Positions 9,060 through 18,168 are shown, numbered from the stretch's first letter. The stretch: DNA of 63,929 nt from a bacterium (GCA_016934675.1 JAFGSJ010000001.1:1-63929), one strand, 5' to 3'. Numbers and translations are program-made. The notes: generated by a model from the letters alone, not told the origin.

Positions 9060-9210
9060 GGCCGGATCGCTCCTGTTGAATACTCTGACCTCATCTCGGG
9101 CTGAGACCGGAGTTCCGATATGAATTCATTGACCAGCTTGACGCGACTCTGGTCCAGTCCCAATCTTCGAGTCTCCGACCTTTTTTGATAACAGGCTTGG
9201 TCTGTCGGGA

Positions 9211-11040
9211 GTGAAAAGGATCATGACAGTTGAAAACGAAACCGATAACCCGGAGCGTTCAGGTTCTATTCGGACCTGGCTGTTGGCACTTCTGGGTCTG
9301 ATCTTGCTGGGCCTGAGTTTGACTTTGAACGTCCGTTCACCCTTTCCCTATTTTTATTTCTTTTCCGATGAGGCCACCTATTACAGCATGACCTATAGCC
9401 TGGCCTATGATCAGGACCTGGATTATACCCGGGAAGATCTCGAGCGGGTCTGCTTCGAGTGGGCGGACGGTCCGACCGGGATTTTCCTGAAGAAAACGGA
9501 AACGGGCCGGATCACCTTCGGCAAATCCTATCTCTATCCTTTACTGGCTGCCATTCCTGTCCGCCTGTTCGGCTCCAACGGCTTTCTCATGTTGAATCTG
9601 TTCTGCTTCTGGTTCATGGTCTTCATGGGCAGCAGACATCTATGTCGGCAGCAAACACCCCTGATGAGTTTTCTGTTCGCGTTTCTCTACTTCTTTTTAT
9701 CGACCACCTGGGTATTTGTCTTCTGGGTCCATCCCGAGATTACCGTCATGACTCTGATCATGACCGCTCTTTTTCTCTGGTTCGATGGTCCGTACCGGAC
9801 CGTGGTCTTCGAGTGGGCGAGATTGGCAGGCATCGCACTTTGCCTGGGCCTGGCTACTTTTGCCAAGATTACCAACGCGATTTTCCTGGTGCCCATCCTC
9901 CTGGACCTGGTCCTGACCCCAGCCAGTCCGGCGATGCCTGCTCCCAGACCAAGCTGGAAACGTCATCTCCCGAATAGCTTGAAGTCATTCGGACTGTTGA
10001 TGCTCTGTGTATTGACGGTCTGGTCTCTGTTTGGCTTCAATAAAATATCGACCGGTGACTGGAACTATCAATGGGGCGAACGTAAGGGCTTTGCCCGCGA
10101 ATTCCCCTTCGAGGAGCCTGACCGGACCTTCGATTCGCTGGGCAGTCCAGCGACACGGGAGAATCTGGTCATCAAAACCGAGCCGCTTTTACTGCTCAGA
10201 AACTTTTACTATTTCATTTTTGGGCGTTTTGGCGGAATGCTACCCTATTTTCTGCCCGCTTTGCTGGCCCTGGCCCTGTTCTTTCGCGGACCACGCCAGC
10301 GCAGGCAATGGCTGCTGCTGATCGCTTTCGGCCTGCAGCAGCTCTTTTTCTTCATTTTCCTGACCGACAATTATATCGGTGGTATGGGCACCATCGGCAA
10401 TCGTTATTTTTTGAACGCTTTTCCCCTGTTTCTGTTCCTGATACCGCGAACCATACCCCGTTCATGGGTCCTGATCATGGTCGTGATCGCCTCGTTTTTC
10501 CTGCTGGCCGTGAATCTGAACCCTTTTGCCCAGTCCTTTCAACCGGCGGAGCACACCTTCAGCTTGGCCTACCGCCTGTTACCGGTCGAGCTGACCCAGA
10601 TCGATTTTCTGCCGGTGCATATCAATCATCACCTGTCTCGACGCGCTTATGAACTCGAACCGTTCTACCGGCTCACTTTTCTCGATTACCAGACCTATTT
10701 GCCGGAAACGAACGGATTCTGGCTCAGACCGGGCCCGCCCGCCCAAGTGCTGCTCGAAACTCGGGCTCGGGCTGGACAGGTCAGGGTCAGCGTGACCAAC
10801 GGGGCCCGACCCAATCACATTACCATAAAAATCGATGAAAGTAAGATCAGACTCGATCTCGGGCCGCGTGAGACCCGGACCTTCAACCTGGCCCTGGAAC
10901 CGGATTATGTCCATAACAATTGGTTCATTCACACCGTGACCTGTTCGGCCAGCCACGGCTTTATCCCACGCTTCCACGAAGAAGGCAACCAGGACCGCCG
11001 CTATCTCGGCTGCTTCATCACCCTCGAATTGCTCGAATGA
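9211..11040 (+). CDS. GT-C-like membrane protein (PMT/GT39-like)
   Basis: About 609 residues. After one N-terminal membrane segment comes a long first loop with FFSDEATYYSMTYSLAYDQ; the acidic pair early in this loop is characteristic of GT-C (GT39-like) glycosyltransferases that use polyprenyl-phosphate sugars. About ten further membrane segments follow, and a soluble beta-rich domain fills the last 130 residues. The start is uncertain: GTG at 9211 or ATG at 9223, neither with an ideal ribosome-binding site. It is a stand-alone gene. Transfer of a sugar to a lipid or protein in the envelope is inferred. Confidence 0.65.
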   Translation: MKRIMTVENETDNPERSGSIRTWLLALLGLILLGLSLTLNVRSPFPYFYFFSDEATYYSMTYSLAYDQDLDYTREDLERVCFEWADGPTGIFLKKTETGRITFGKSYLYPLLAAIPVRLFGSNGFLMLNLFCFWFMVFMGSRHLCRQQTPLMSFLFAFLYFFLSTTWVFVFWVHPEITVMTLIMTALFLWFDGPYRTVVFEWARLAGIALCLGLATFAKITNAIFLVPILLDLVLTPASPAMPAPRPSWKRHLPNSLKSFGLLMLCVLTVWSLFGFNKISTGDWNYQWGERKGFAREFPFEEPDRTFDSLGSPATRENLVIKTEPLLLLRNFYYFIFGRFGGMLPYFLPALLALALFFRGPRQRRQWLLLIAFGLQQLFFFIFLTDNYIGGMGTIGNRYFLNAFPLFLFLIPRTIPRSWVLIMVVIASFFLLAVNLNPFAQSFQPAEHTFSLAYRLLPVELTQIDFLPVHINHHLSRRAYELEPFYRLTFLDYQTYLPETNGFWLRPGPPAQVLLETRARAGQVRVSVTNGARPNHITIKIDESKIRLDLGPRETRTFNLALEPDYVHNNWFIHTVTCSASHGFIPRFHEEGNQDRRYLGCFITLELLE

Positions 11041-11055
11041 AAGGCAATTTCGAGT

Positions 11056-11436
11056 CTACGGACTTGCGGTTGGCTGAAATAAAGTGATGACATACAGATC
11101 AAGTCGGCACGACATATTTTGTAAGAAACATATAAGATACACCATACATTGTCGATGGGCTTCCACCAAGGTGACATCGTCGTTATTGGGCTGTCCTTGA
11201 CAGAAGGTTTTCAGATCATCGAGAAGATTTTTTTTGATTTCGGAAGCTAGGAGATGGATATGCAGATGGAATATTGTCTCAAAGCAGTGGTAATCGTAGA
11301 TTTCATCGAGTCTTTTTCCGCTTCGATGATCCCATCTGAATAGAGTATCAAGACATTGTTGGATTCGAGTTTTAACTTTTTTCTCTTGATAGTGTTTATT
11401 CGGCTTGAAACCGAGTGGTGGACCGCCAAGCATCAA
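11056..11436 (-). pseudogene. Decayed SpoIIE/RsbU-type PP2C phosphatase C-terminal domain
   Basis: The minus strand begins with GGPPLGFKPN, the hallmark segment of SpoIIE/RsbU phosphatases. The next motif, VLILYSDGIIEAE, is in another frame, after a shift in an A-rich run near 11382. The frame then returns (GKRLDEIYDYHCFE) and reaches NNDDVTLV, the usual end of the domain. Two compensating frameshifts, and the absence of the first half of the domain, mark it as broken. It lies eight bases downstream of the STAS antagonist gene, its natural partner in a partner-switching module that controls an anti-sigma factor. Confidence 0.7.
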
Positions 11437-11444
11437 TTCACGGT

Positions 11445-11789
11445 TCAGACAAAATCGCGGAGTGCTTCCGCTTCAGAAGTGAAGATTGTACCGTATTCGG
11501 CCAGACCAATCATTTTAAAAAGCTTGGCATTCATCCGTGATAAATCGGAATACCTGATCCTCGCCTCACGCTCACTGGCATAATCGATTATCTCCAAAAT
11601 CACGGAAATTCCCATGCTATTGATCTTTTTCACATTCTTGAAATTAATGAGGATTTTCTTGATGTTTCGCTCGAACAATGCCTGAAAAACAGGCACCATC
11701 TTTTCCTTGGCCTCGAAATCAATGTAGCCCGTAGGATAAACGACTGCGACATCACCGATTTGTTGAGACCTGATATCAAAATCGACCAC
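11445..11789 (-). CDS. STAS-domain anti-sigma factor antagonist
   Basis: The 114-residue protein is a single STAS domain. The segment KKINSMGISVILEI (about 54-67) corresponds to the phosphorylation loop of SpoIIAA/RsbV, with Ser58 as the likely phospho-acceptor. In this family, dephosphorylated antagonists bind an anti-sigma kinase and release a sigma factor. The start is GTG at 11789, with AAGGAG upstream. The phosphatase remnant just downstream suggests the original switch has lost its local phosphatase. No anti-sigma kinase or sigma gene is adjacent. Confidence 0.8.
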   Translation of the reverse strand: MVDFDIRSQQIGDVAVVYPTGYIDFEAKEKMVPVFQALFERNIKKILINFKNVKKINSMGISVILEIIDYASEREARIRYSDLSRMNAKLFKMIGLAEYGTIFTSEAEALRDFV

Positions 11790-12015
11790 CGGCGCCGGAC
11801 TCCTTCCTGCTCACCCAATCCCCGCTCCGCTAGCTTATTGAAAGAACAAGTCATTTGTCAAGCTTAATGTGACCGCGAGCCATAATCAGAGCATTCCTAT
11901 TCTCTTACCGATCTCTTTGGGGACATGCTCGATAGGGTAAAAAGGGCGAGCACGTGCTTCAGAGAGGATTCGAGCCCAGATATAGTCGGTCGATGGAGTA
12001 TCTGGGAAGACGATG

Positions 12016-13284
12016 TTACAGGCTGTTCAGGAAGAAGTTGATGATGGTGGTATTGAATGGTACATACCAGTTATGGTCCAGACCGGGTATGAAATGCAGT
12101 TCAACAGGGAAACCTGCTTGATCGTAGAGATCATAGGCCTCTTCGACATACGTCTGTATCGAATCATTCTCACCGACTATTAACATGACCGGAAAATGCT
12201 GTTCAGCAGATGCGGGCAGGTAGGGTGAGTTGTCAGGAAAACCACCGGAAAATGGGGCAATTGCGGTAAAAATCAAGGGTGGAATCAATGATGTCAAATT
12301 AGTGAAAAAGGCCCCGGATGAAAAACCTGTGCAGAAAAGTTTGTGCGGGTCATGCGGGAAAAAGTACCGACTGAAATTTTGCAGGTCTGTTAAAAAAGTA
12401 TAATCAACCTGGATATCAAAATCGGTCGAGCCCCAGTAGGTATGTGATAAACTCGGGGCAACCAACAGAAAGCCGTGAGCCGAACATGTTTCGGTCAATC
12501 CTGTTTCCTCGACATTATCACCGAGATAATCATGATAGGTCTGAGCACCACGCAGGAAATACAGCATAGAGGCGTGACCATAAGGTTGATAGCCCTCGGG
12601 ATAGGCGAGATACCAGTTCCTGAAATCGCCACTGTAATCATAATAATCGATTCGACGGGGTCCCGGATAGCTCCACTCACCCTCATATCCCTTGATAAAA
12701 ACCAAATATGTGCTCGGATCGCCCGATGCGCCCCAGGCAAAATTCCCGCCAAGATGCCGTGTTCCCGCCGGCAGGATGTGATAATAAAGCTGAAAACGAC
12801 GATCAACCGGTGCTCCAAGAGTAACGTACTGACCGGTATCCTTGACGAAAACGCCCAGCCAGTTCGGCAGCGATTCACTCGAGTCATCATAGCCAATATA
12901 CACTTTGATTGGACGATCAACCGTAAACTGGACATAGGGAAAAGCAGTCACATTCTTATCCGACACGGTCGTGGTTATGACCTGAGCACCTTGCAGGAAG
13001 TGAGGCATACCCTGGATCGGGGCCGGACTATCGCCATAATAAGCCTCTCCGTTCGTTACGCTTTTCACCGAATAATATGCTGGCCAAACATCCGTTATTA
13101 TCGGATCAGTCCGTGGGGTCAGGGTCGGGGTCGGGGTCATGGTTGGGGTCGGGGTCGGGGTCGGATCATCGTCATCATCACCCGAACAGGCTATAAAAGC
13201 ATGTGACACTGCAAGCAGCAGGACCAAAACAACCAGGGTCACCTGAAAAAACCTTCTTCTTTTGTTACGATTGTTCTCCGGCAT
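12016..13284 (-). CDS. Lipoprotein with Thr-Pro linker, beta-domain and esterase domain
   Basis: The 422-residue protein starts with a basic N-region and hydrophobic stretch ending in a lipobox-like FIAC, so Cys33 is the likely lipidation site. An Asp run and a Thr-Pro linker (about 41-57) follow. Residues about 75-200 form a beta-rich domain that resembles one in the PilY1-like protein at 55082-59143. The C-terminal domain is an alpha/beta hydrolase of the PHB-depolymerase/feruloyl-esterase kind: GFSSG with Ser322, Asp374 in VGEND and His404 in GLDHNW form a plausible triad. It would sit on the outer membrane or cell surface and cleave esters, perhaps on bound polysaccharide. The ATG at 13284 is preferred over TTG at 13287. 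Confidence 0.75.
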   Translation of the reverse strand: MPENNRNKRRRFFQVTLVVLVLLLAVSHAFIACSGDDDDDPTPTPTPTMTPTPTLTPRTDPIITDVWPAYYSVKSVTNGEAYYGDSPAPIQGMPHFLQGAQVITTTVSDKNVTAFPYVQFTVDRPIKVYIGYDDSSESLPNWLGVFVKDTGQYVTLGAPVDRRFQLYYHILPAGTRHLGGNFAWGASGDPSTYLVFIKGYEGEWSYPGPRRIDYYDYSGDFRNWYLAYPEGYQPYGHASMLYFLRGAQTYHDYLGDNVEETGLTETCSAHGFLLVAPSLSHTYWGSTDFDIQVDYTFLTDLQNFSRYFFPHDPHKLFCTGFSSGAFFTNLTSLIPPLIFTAIAPFSGGFPDNSPYLPASAEQHFPVMLIVGENDSIQTYVEEAYDLYDQAGFPVELHFIPGLDHNWYVPFNTTIINFFLNSL

Positions 13285-13381
13285 CAATTCTCATCTCTGT
13301 ACATCATTATACAATTACTATACTCCATATGCTTCGTTTTCCGCAAGCATTTTGCGTTTGCGTTCGCGTGATTAGTATCAG

Positions 13382-13451
13382 CACCTGTTCCTTATGTCAA
13401 GACAGGTGGACCCATTTTTCATTGACATTAGAGTATGAGTGGGAGTATTCT
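13382..13451 (+). promoter_or_regulatory. Hairpin and possible promoter upstream of the radical SAM gene
   Basis: An inverted repeat CACCTGT/ACAGGTG spans about 13382-13409. It is followed by TTGACA at 13422-13427 and TATTCT at 13446-13451 with an 18-base spacer, 65 bases before the ATG at 13516. The hairpin could be an operator or an upstream terminator. Confidence 0.35.
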
Positions 13452-13515
13452 TGTAGGCATGTTTTGAAAGGGAAGGGACCCGATAAACAATCTTGATTGC
13501 CGGCCAGGAAAAAAG

Positions 13516-15042
13516 ATGAAGATACTGCTGATAGCCCCATATCCTGATATAACGGCCCTGGGGGTCCGATATTTGAGTTCACAGCTTGAGCGTGAAGGCT
13601 TTTCAAGCAGGGTCCTCTTCATCCCGGGCGCCTTGAAATCGCTGCGATTCCGTTCCGAATTCCGCTACCGTTATAGTCCGCGTGAGTTGGATGAAATAGG
13701 ATCATTTGCTCGCGATGCCGAACTGATCGGCCTTTCATTCATGTCCAATTACCTGGAGCGTGCCATCCAATTGACCCGGCACCTGAAGGGTTCGCTCAAG
13801 GTGCCGATCGTCTGGGGTGGTGTTCATGCCACGGCCTGTCCCGAAGAGTCGCTCGATTACGCCGATGTTGTCTGTCGCGGTGAGGGCGAACAGGCCTTCA
13901 TCGAGTTCTGTCATGCGTTGAGTAACGATCGTGATGTGACCGGTATCGCCAATTTCTGGACCAGGAAAGACAGAATTATGATTCGTAATGAAGTTCGAGC
14001 TCTGATTCAGGACCTGGACGGACTAGCTTTTCCCGACTATCGCTTCAATGTTCATGGCGTCCTTGATCGTGATAATGAGTCGGTCCGCCTACTCGATGAA
14101 GAAACCACGATCGCCTACCTGGCGGCAGATGCGATCTCGACCTCGAGGGACAGCTCGAAACGCGGGAATCGAAGTGCATTCTATCAACTTATCGCCACTC
14201 GAGGCTGCCCACACCAATGCACGTTCTGTTATAACAGCGAATATCGGAAGATGTATGGCTCGCACCAGTATCTTCGCCGTCGTTCGGTCGGGAATATCAT
14301 CGAGGAGTTGGTCTCGATAACCAAACAATCCCCATCGTTCCGTTCGATTGTTTTTTGTGACGATTCTTTTTTTGCCACGAATGAGCAGAACATTGCGGAA
14401 TTTGCTGCATTGTATCAAGAGAAGATTGGACTCCCATTCCATTGCCTGGGCAGTCCACAGACAATAACCCGTCAGAAGATGGACCATTTGGTCCGAGCGG
14501 GACTGCGGAGCATATCCATGGGCATTCAATCGGGGAGCCGGGCCACAAATGAAATCTATCAACGTCGTTTCAAGGAGGAGGAAGTTCTGGCCGCCACTCG
14601 TCTGGTCCATTCCTATCAGCCCGGAATCCTGCCACCGGCTTATGATTTCATTATAGACAATCCCTTCGAAACGATCGATGATCAACGCCAAACGCTCGAA
14701 TTCATCCTGAAAATTCCCCGTCCACACCATCTGTGTCTCGGTTCTCTTGTATTTTTCCCCGGGACAATCCTGGCGAAACGGGCCCTCGAAGCAGGCTGGC
14801 TCATCGATACTCTCAAGCAGGTTTATCGCAAGGAATACCATCATAAACAAGGGACCTATCTCAATTTCCTGTTTTATCTGGCCAGTTTCCAAGCCCCGAT
14901 CACACTGCTCCGTTTCCTGCTGCATCCGATCCCGGTCCGTTTTTTTCAACTGCCCATTTTCAAGCCTTTATTCTGGACCATCTTTCGAGGGACACGCTTT
15001 CTCAGAATCGTCCGGCAATGGTTAAAATTAAAATCACCGTAA
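13516..15042 (+). CDS. B12-binding domain radical SAM protein (BchE/MiaB-like class)
   Basis: The product has 508 residues. The N-terminus (MKILLIAPYPDITALGVRYL, then WGGVHATACPEE near 100-111) is a cobalamin-binding Rossmann domain of the class B radical SAM family. The cluster-binding motif CPHQCTFC is at Cys231, Cys235 and Cys238. A TIM-barrel core (SMGIQSGS, DFIIDNPFET) and a C-terminal helical, partly hydrophobic region follow. Such enzymes do radical methylations or rearrangements, often on lipids or secondary metabolites. The acyltransferase gene begins 13 bases downstream, so the pair probably acts on one lipid-type product. The exact reaction cannot be told. Confidence 0.85.
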   Translation: MKILLIAPYPDITALGVRYLSSQLEREGFSSRVLFIPGALKSLRFRSEFRYRYSPRELDEIGSFARDAELIGLSFMSNYLERAIQLTRHLKGSLKVPIVWGGVHATACPEESLDYADVVCRGEGEQAFIEFCHALSNDRDVTGIANFWTRKDRIMIRNEVRALIQDLDGLAFPDYRFNVHGVLDRDNESVRLLDEETTIAYLAADAISTSRDSSKRGNRSAFYQLIATRGCPHQCTFCYNSEYRKMYGSHQYLRRRSVGNIIEELVSITKQSPSFRSIVFCDDSFFATNEQNIAEFAALYQEKIGLPFHCLGSPQTITRQKMDHLVRAGLRSISMGIQSGSRATNEIYQRRFKEEEVLAATRLVHSYQPGILPPAYDFIIDNPFETIDDQRQTLEFILKIPRPHHLCLGSLVFFPGTILAKRALEAGWLIDTLKQVYRKEYHHKQGTYLNFLFYLASFQAPITLLRFLLHPIPVRFFQLPIFKPLFWTIFRGTRFLRIVRQWLKLKSP

Positions 15043-15055
15043 AAGAGATCTGGCT

Positions 15056-16021
15056 ATGTTTATTGAATTCATCAAGGACCTGATCAGATTGTTCTTCTGG
15101 TACCCGCTGCGCTGGTTGAGTAATTGCATCCCCCGAACTCTGCTCATGAGAATAGGGAACGTGCTCGGTTCGATCTTATACGGCTTTGCCCGGGAACGAC
15201 GCCAGACCATGGCAAATGAAATCAGGGCTTGTTTCCCTGGGCTTGATCCGGGTAGACTCAAACGAATCGTGCGGGCCGCCATGATCTGTTTTGTGAAAGA
15301 CCAGTGCGATGTGCTGCTCTATCCACGGCTCGATGCGGATAAAACTGAGGCCATCACACGGATTACCGGCCTCGAGCTTCTGCTCGAATTACAGCAACAA
15401 AAAACAGGCGTTATTCTGCTCCTGTGTCATCTTGGCTCGAACCAATTTCTCATGCCCGCCCTTGGTTTTCGAGGCCTTCATATCGGTCAGGTCAGTCTGC
15501 CGGCCGATGCAGTCACTGTGGTTTTTGCAGACCAAAAGATCAGCCCGGTCCACAAACGCATGCTCGCCCTGAAAAGAAAAATGGAAGAAAGCCTGCCCAC
15601 CCGCCATATATTCCTCGAAAAGGGATTGTGGGAGGCTTTGAACTGGCTCAGAGCCGGCAATATCCTGGCTATCGCCGTCGATGGACGATATGGCCATCGC
15701 TTCAAAACCATGTCTTTCTGCGGACGACCAGCCCAATATTCACCCAGCCCCTTTATCCTGGCCCTCAGAACAGGTGCACCACTGCTGCCAACCTTTATCC
15801 TCCGTGAAAACAACGACCAGCACCATGTGATTATCGAACCGCCACTTGCCTGGCCAGCCGAGTCTCAGAATTCACGCGAGCTTTTCATCGAACACTGCCT
15901 GTCTGCTTATCTGAAGCGACTCGAACATTACTTCAACGCCTACCCCGAACAATACGGCATGTTCTTGTATCTGGCCCACCGACATACTTTCTCTCAGGAG
16001 AATGCCCTTTTTTTGCAGTAA
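15056..16021 (+). CDS. LpxL/HtrB-like lysophospholipid acyltransferase
   Basis: The 321-residue protein matches the LpxL/LPLAT family, membrane-associated acyltransferases that add acyl chains to lipid A precursors or similar lipids. An N-terminal hydrophobic stretch (about 8-45) anchors it. LLLCHLGSNQ (about 121-130) corresponds to the catalytic H-x4-D/E motif, but position 130 is Gln rather than Asp or Glu. The downstream motifs VDGRYG, SFCGRPAQY and GAPLLPTFILRE fit the family. It is probably translationally linked to the preceding B12 radical SAM gene. The Gln substitution leaves activity open. Confidence 0.75.
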   Translation: MFIEFIKDLIRLFFWYPLRWLSNCIPRTLLMRIGNVLGSILYGFARERRQTMANEIRACFPGLDPGRLKRIVRAAMICFVKDQCDVLLYPRLDADKTEAITRITGLELLLELQQQKTGVILLLCHLGSNQFLMPALGFRGLHIGQVSLPADAVTVVFADQKISPVHKRMLALKRKMEESLPTRHIFLEKGLWEALNWLRAGNILAIAVDGRYGHRFKTMSFCGRPAQYSPSPFILALRTGAPLLPTFILRENNDQHHVIIEPPLAWPAESQNSRELFIEHCLSAYLKRLEHYFNAYPEQYGMFLYLAHRHTFSQENALFLQ

Positions 16022-16037
16022 AACAAAGGAGGAGGGA

Positions 16038-16178
16038 ATGAATACATATCATGCAAATGAGAGGTTGATTATGCGGGAGGCCTCTGAGAACAAACTTATA
16101 CTCGAATCCTATCCGCGGGTAGTGACGCTGGGTTTGACGGTTCGTTGTAATATCAATGTCCCAGTCTTTATCGATTAA
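16038..16178 (+). pseudogene. Truncated N-terminus of a radical SAM protein
   Basis: A 46-codon frame begins with an excellent ribosome-binding site (AAGGAGGAGGGA directly before the ATG at 16038). It encodes a peptide whose end, PRVVTLGLTVRCNIN, is the beta-1 strand and first cluster Cys of SPASM-type radical SAM enzymes. The expected CxxxCxxC is disrupted: the second Cys reads as Val, and the frame stops at 16178, inside the 3' end of the convergent adenylate kinase gene. A one-base slip would restore a Cys-Pro. I read it as the remnant of a third gene of the radical SAM/acyltransferase operon. Confidence 0.55.
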
Positions 16179-16753
16179 TAGAGATCGAGTGCCTCACTGA
16201 TGCGTTGGAATACGGCCTCGATTGTGCCCAGGCCGTTGATATCTTTAACAAGACCTCGAGGTCGATAAAAATCCAGACAGGGCTCGCTCTGTTCCTTATA
16301 GGTCTTGATCCGGTTTTGGATAACGTTCGGATCCGCATCATCCATGCGACCTTCAATCTGAGCACGTTTTTTCAAGCGATCGAAAATCTCCGCATCGGTG
16401 ACCATGATATTGATGACCGCCCGGATCGGTTTTTCGATTGTCTCGAGAATAGCCTGGAGGGCCTCGGCTTGCGGCACACTGCGGGGAAAGCCATCGAGCA
16501 AATAACCAGCGGCAATATCAGGCTGACTGAGACGATCTTTGACCATGGCTATGGTTATTTCGTCAGGGACCAGGGACCCTTTGTCCGAAAAGGCCTTCGC
16601 TTTAAGTCCCAGGGCTGTCTTGTTCTTGATCTGGGTCCGAAACATGTCTCCGGTCGAGATATGGGGGATATTGATCAATGCAGTCAATTTCTGTGCCTGT
16701 GTTCCTTTACCTGCCCCGGGAGGGCCAAAAATCACCAGATTTCTCTCAAGCAT
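16175..16753 (-). CDS. adk: Adenylate kinase (short-LID form)
   Basis: The product has 192 residues from the ATG at 16753, chosen because AAGGAGG lies nine bases upstream. It interconverts ATP and AMP with ADP in the cytoplasm. The P-loop GPPGAGKGT is at 10-18, with the AMP-binding STGDMFR and LLDGFPRS segments present. The lid is the short type (EGRMDDADPN), lacking the long insertion with zinc-binding Cys residues found in many bacterial enzymes. The gene stands alone rather than in the usual ribosomal-protein operon. Its 3' end overlaps the convergent radical SAM remnant by four bases. Confidence 0.92.
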   Translation of the reverse strand: MLERNLVIFGPPGAGKGTQAQKLTALINIPHISTGDMFRTQIKNKTALGLKAKAFSDKGSLVPDEITIAMVKDRLSQPDIAAGYLLDGFPRSVPQAEALQAILETIEKPIRAVINIMVTDAEIFDRLKKRAQIEGRMDDADPNVIQNRIKTYKEQSEPCLDFYRPRGLVKDINGLGTIEAVFQRISEALDLY

Positions 16754-16786
16754 ATCCGGTAACCTCCTTGAAAGAACCGAATGCAA

Positions 16787-17253
16787 TGATATGGACGCGA
16801 CTCCAACCTCATTAATGCATAACGTATGGTCAATGAAAGTTATTCAAAAATACAGTCTGTGCCACAATGAGCGATCCCTGACGGGATATATGAAAAACGT
16901 CGAAACAATCCCGACCAGGGATTCACCTTGAAACCTATAATAGCGAATGCAACCTGATGAAGTCAATCACTCAGTTCTGCGAATTGTATACTCCCTTCGC
17001 TTTCCCGTCAACGTATCCGTAAACGTGAACGACCAACTTTGATGATGGATGCTGGAAAACAGAGATACTGTCATGATCAGGAGGGTTTTCCTTTTCCATT
17101 GAAATTCCAATACTATTCGGTACTCAAGTTTTAAGACAGGTTTCCCGAATTAGCCTAATGGATGTGGATTTTGAGGGAACAAAATCGAGTTGAACATGTC
17201 TAACTAGTTAGCAAGGATACGAACTGAATCCAACATTTTCCAGGAGGTGGATT
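16787..17253. other. Intergenic region between adk and the TonB-like gene
   Basis: The only structure I see is an imperfect inverted repeat, ATCCCTGACGGGAT near 16874-16887 against ATCCCGACCAGGGAT near 16908-16922. No open frame of note and no clear promoter is visible, although both flanking genes should have promoters here. Confidence 0.4.
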
Positions 17254-18003
17254 ATGTTCAGGACGCTCGTGATCAGCCAGAAGAAAAAGTGGTCGAGCTG
17301 GTCTTGGCTGTTGATGTTCAGCTCGCTGGCCATCCACGGGATGCTCCTCGGGTATTTTGGTATTCGAGGGCTCTTGACCATTCCGAGTACATTGCCACCG
17401 GCGGTAACAGTATCATTCTTGAGTACTCGTCCCTATTATCGGCCAATACCGCCCGTTCAACCCGTCCGGAAATCGGGAGCAGGTCGAACGAAGCAGCAGA
17501 CGATACAGCCCAAGAGACAACAGATTGAGAAACCGAAAAAATGGTTTGAACCGACCGATATCCCATCGGACATCAGTCTGGATATTTTGGACCAGGACGA
17601 GATGTTCAATCAGGTCGGGATTGGTTCAGATGAGGGCGTGGAACATGGACTTACAGGAGAAGGTTTGGATGTTAGTGATTGGGGAGTACTACCCGAGCAC
17701 GAACCTGTTTTTATCCCATTCAGGTCAGGTATGGTTAAACCGCGTAAGTTGAGGGGACCTCAACCGGAATATCCTGAGTTGGCCCGTTTGGCCGGTATGA
17801 CCTGTTCAGTCAAACTCGAGGCCAAAATCAACGTGGAGGGAGAGGTAGTTGATCTTACAATTCTGGAAACATGCCCGGTCTTCGCCGATGAATTCAACAA
17901 GGCTGTTTTCAATGCCGTCAAACAATGGAAGTTTGCTCCAGCCACTGAGCAAGGTATTCCGGTTCCAGTCCGGTATATTCTGACCATCCGGTTTGAGGTT
18001 TAA
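17254..18003 (+). CDS. TonB-like energy transducer
   Basis: The product has 249 residues, with one N-terminal membrane segment (about 17-45), a proline-rich and basic periplasmic linker (about 55-95) and a C-terminal TonB domain (about 165-249). The domain shows the signature PEYPELARLAGM, then V..V.G.V.D and a final WKFAPATEQGIPVP. TonB transmits inner-membrane proton-motive energy to outer-membrane receptors. No ExbB/ExbD or receptor gene is adjacent, so its partners lie elsewhere. AGGAGG seven bases upstream supports the ATG. Confidence 0.85.
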   Translation: MFRTLVISQKKKWSSWSWLLMFSSLAIHGMLLGYFGIRGLLTIPSTLPPAVTVSFLSTRPYYRPIPPVQPVRKSGAGRTKQQTIQPKRQQIEKPKKWFEPTDIPSDISLDILDQDEMFNQVGIGSDEGVEHGLTGEGLDVSDWGVLPEHEPVFIPFRSGMVKPRKLRGPQPEYPELARLAGMTCSVKLEAKINVEGEVVDLTILETCPVFADEFNKAVFNAVKQWKFAPATEQGIPVPVRYILTIRFEV

Positions 18004-18087
18004 CTGACTTCAAGCACGTGGTGGCTCTCTGAAGAGGAGACAGGTCCAGCTCGTATCCGATTCAATTCTGGAGGAACTCATCGAAGG

Positions 18088-18115
18088 GTGTCTTAGGGGG
18101 ACAATCAAACACTAA
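18088..18115 (+). repeat. Short dispersed repeat, copy 1 (GGGGGACA.TCAAAC core)
   Basis: This copy reads gtcttagggggacaatcaaa in its centre. Related copies occur at 20438-20465, 20966-20985 and 22162-22190, all in the same orientation. This one marks the left side of the patchwork accessory block. Confidence 0.65.
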
Positions 18116-18140
18116 TCCCGACCATAAAACAAAGCAGGGC

Positions 18141-18168
18141 TTGACATTTTCTCTCCTTCTGTTAAATT
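18141..18168 (+). promoter_or_regulatory. Possible promoter for the GC-rich oxidoreductase/glycosyltransferase pair
   Basis: TTGACA at 18141-18146 and TAAATT at 18163-18168 are separated by 16 bases. They lie in AT-rich DNA about 60 bases before the GTG start and just outside the GC-rich segment. Confidence 0.45.
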
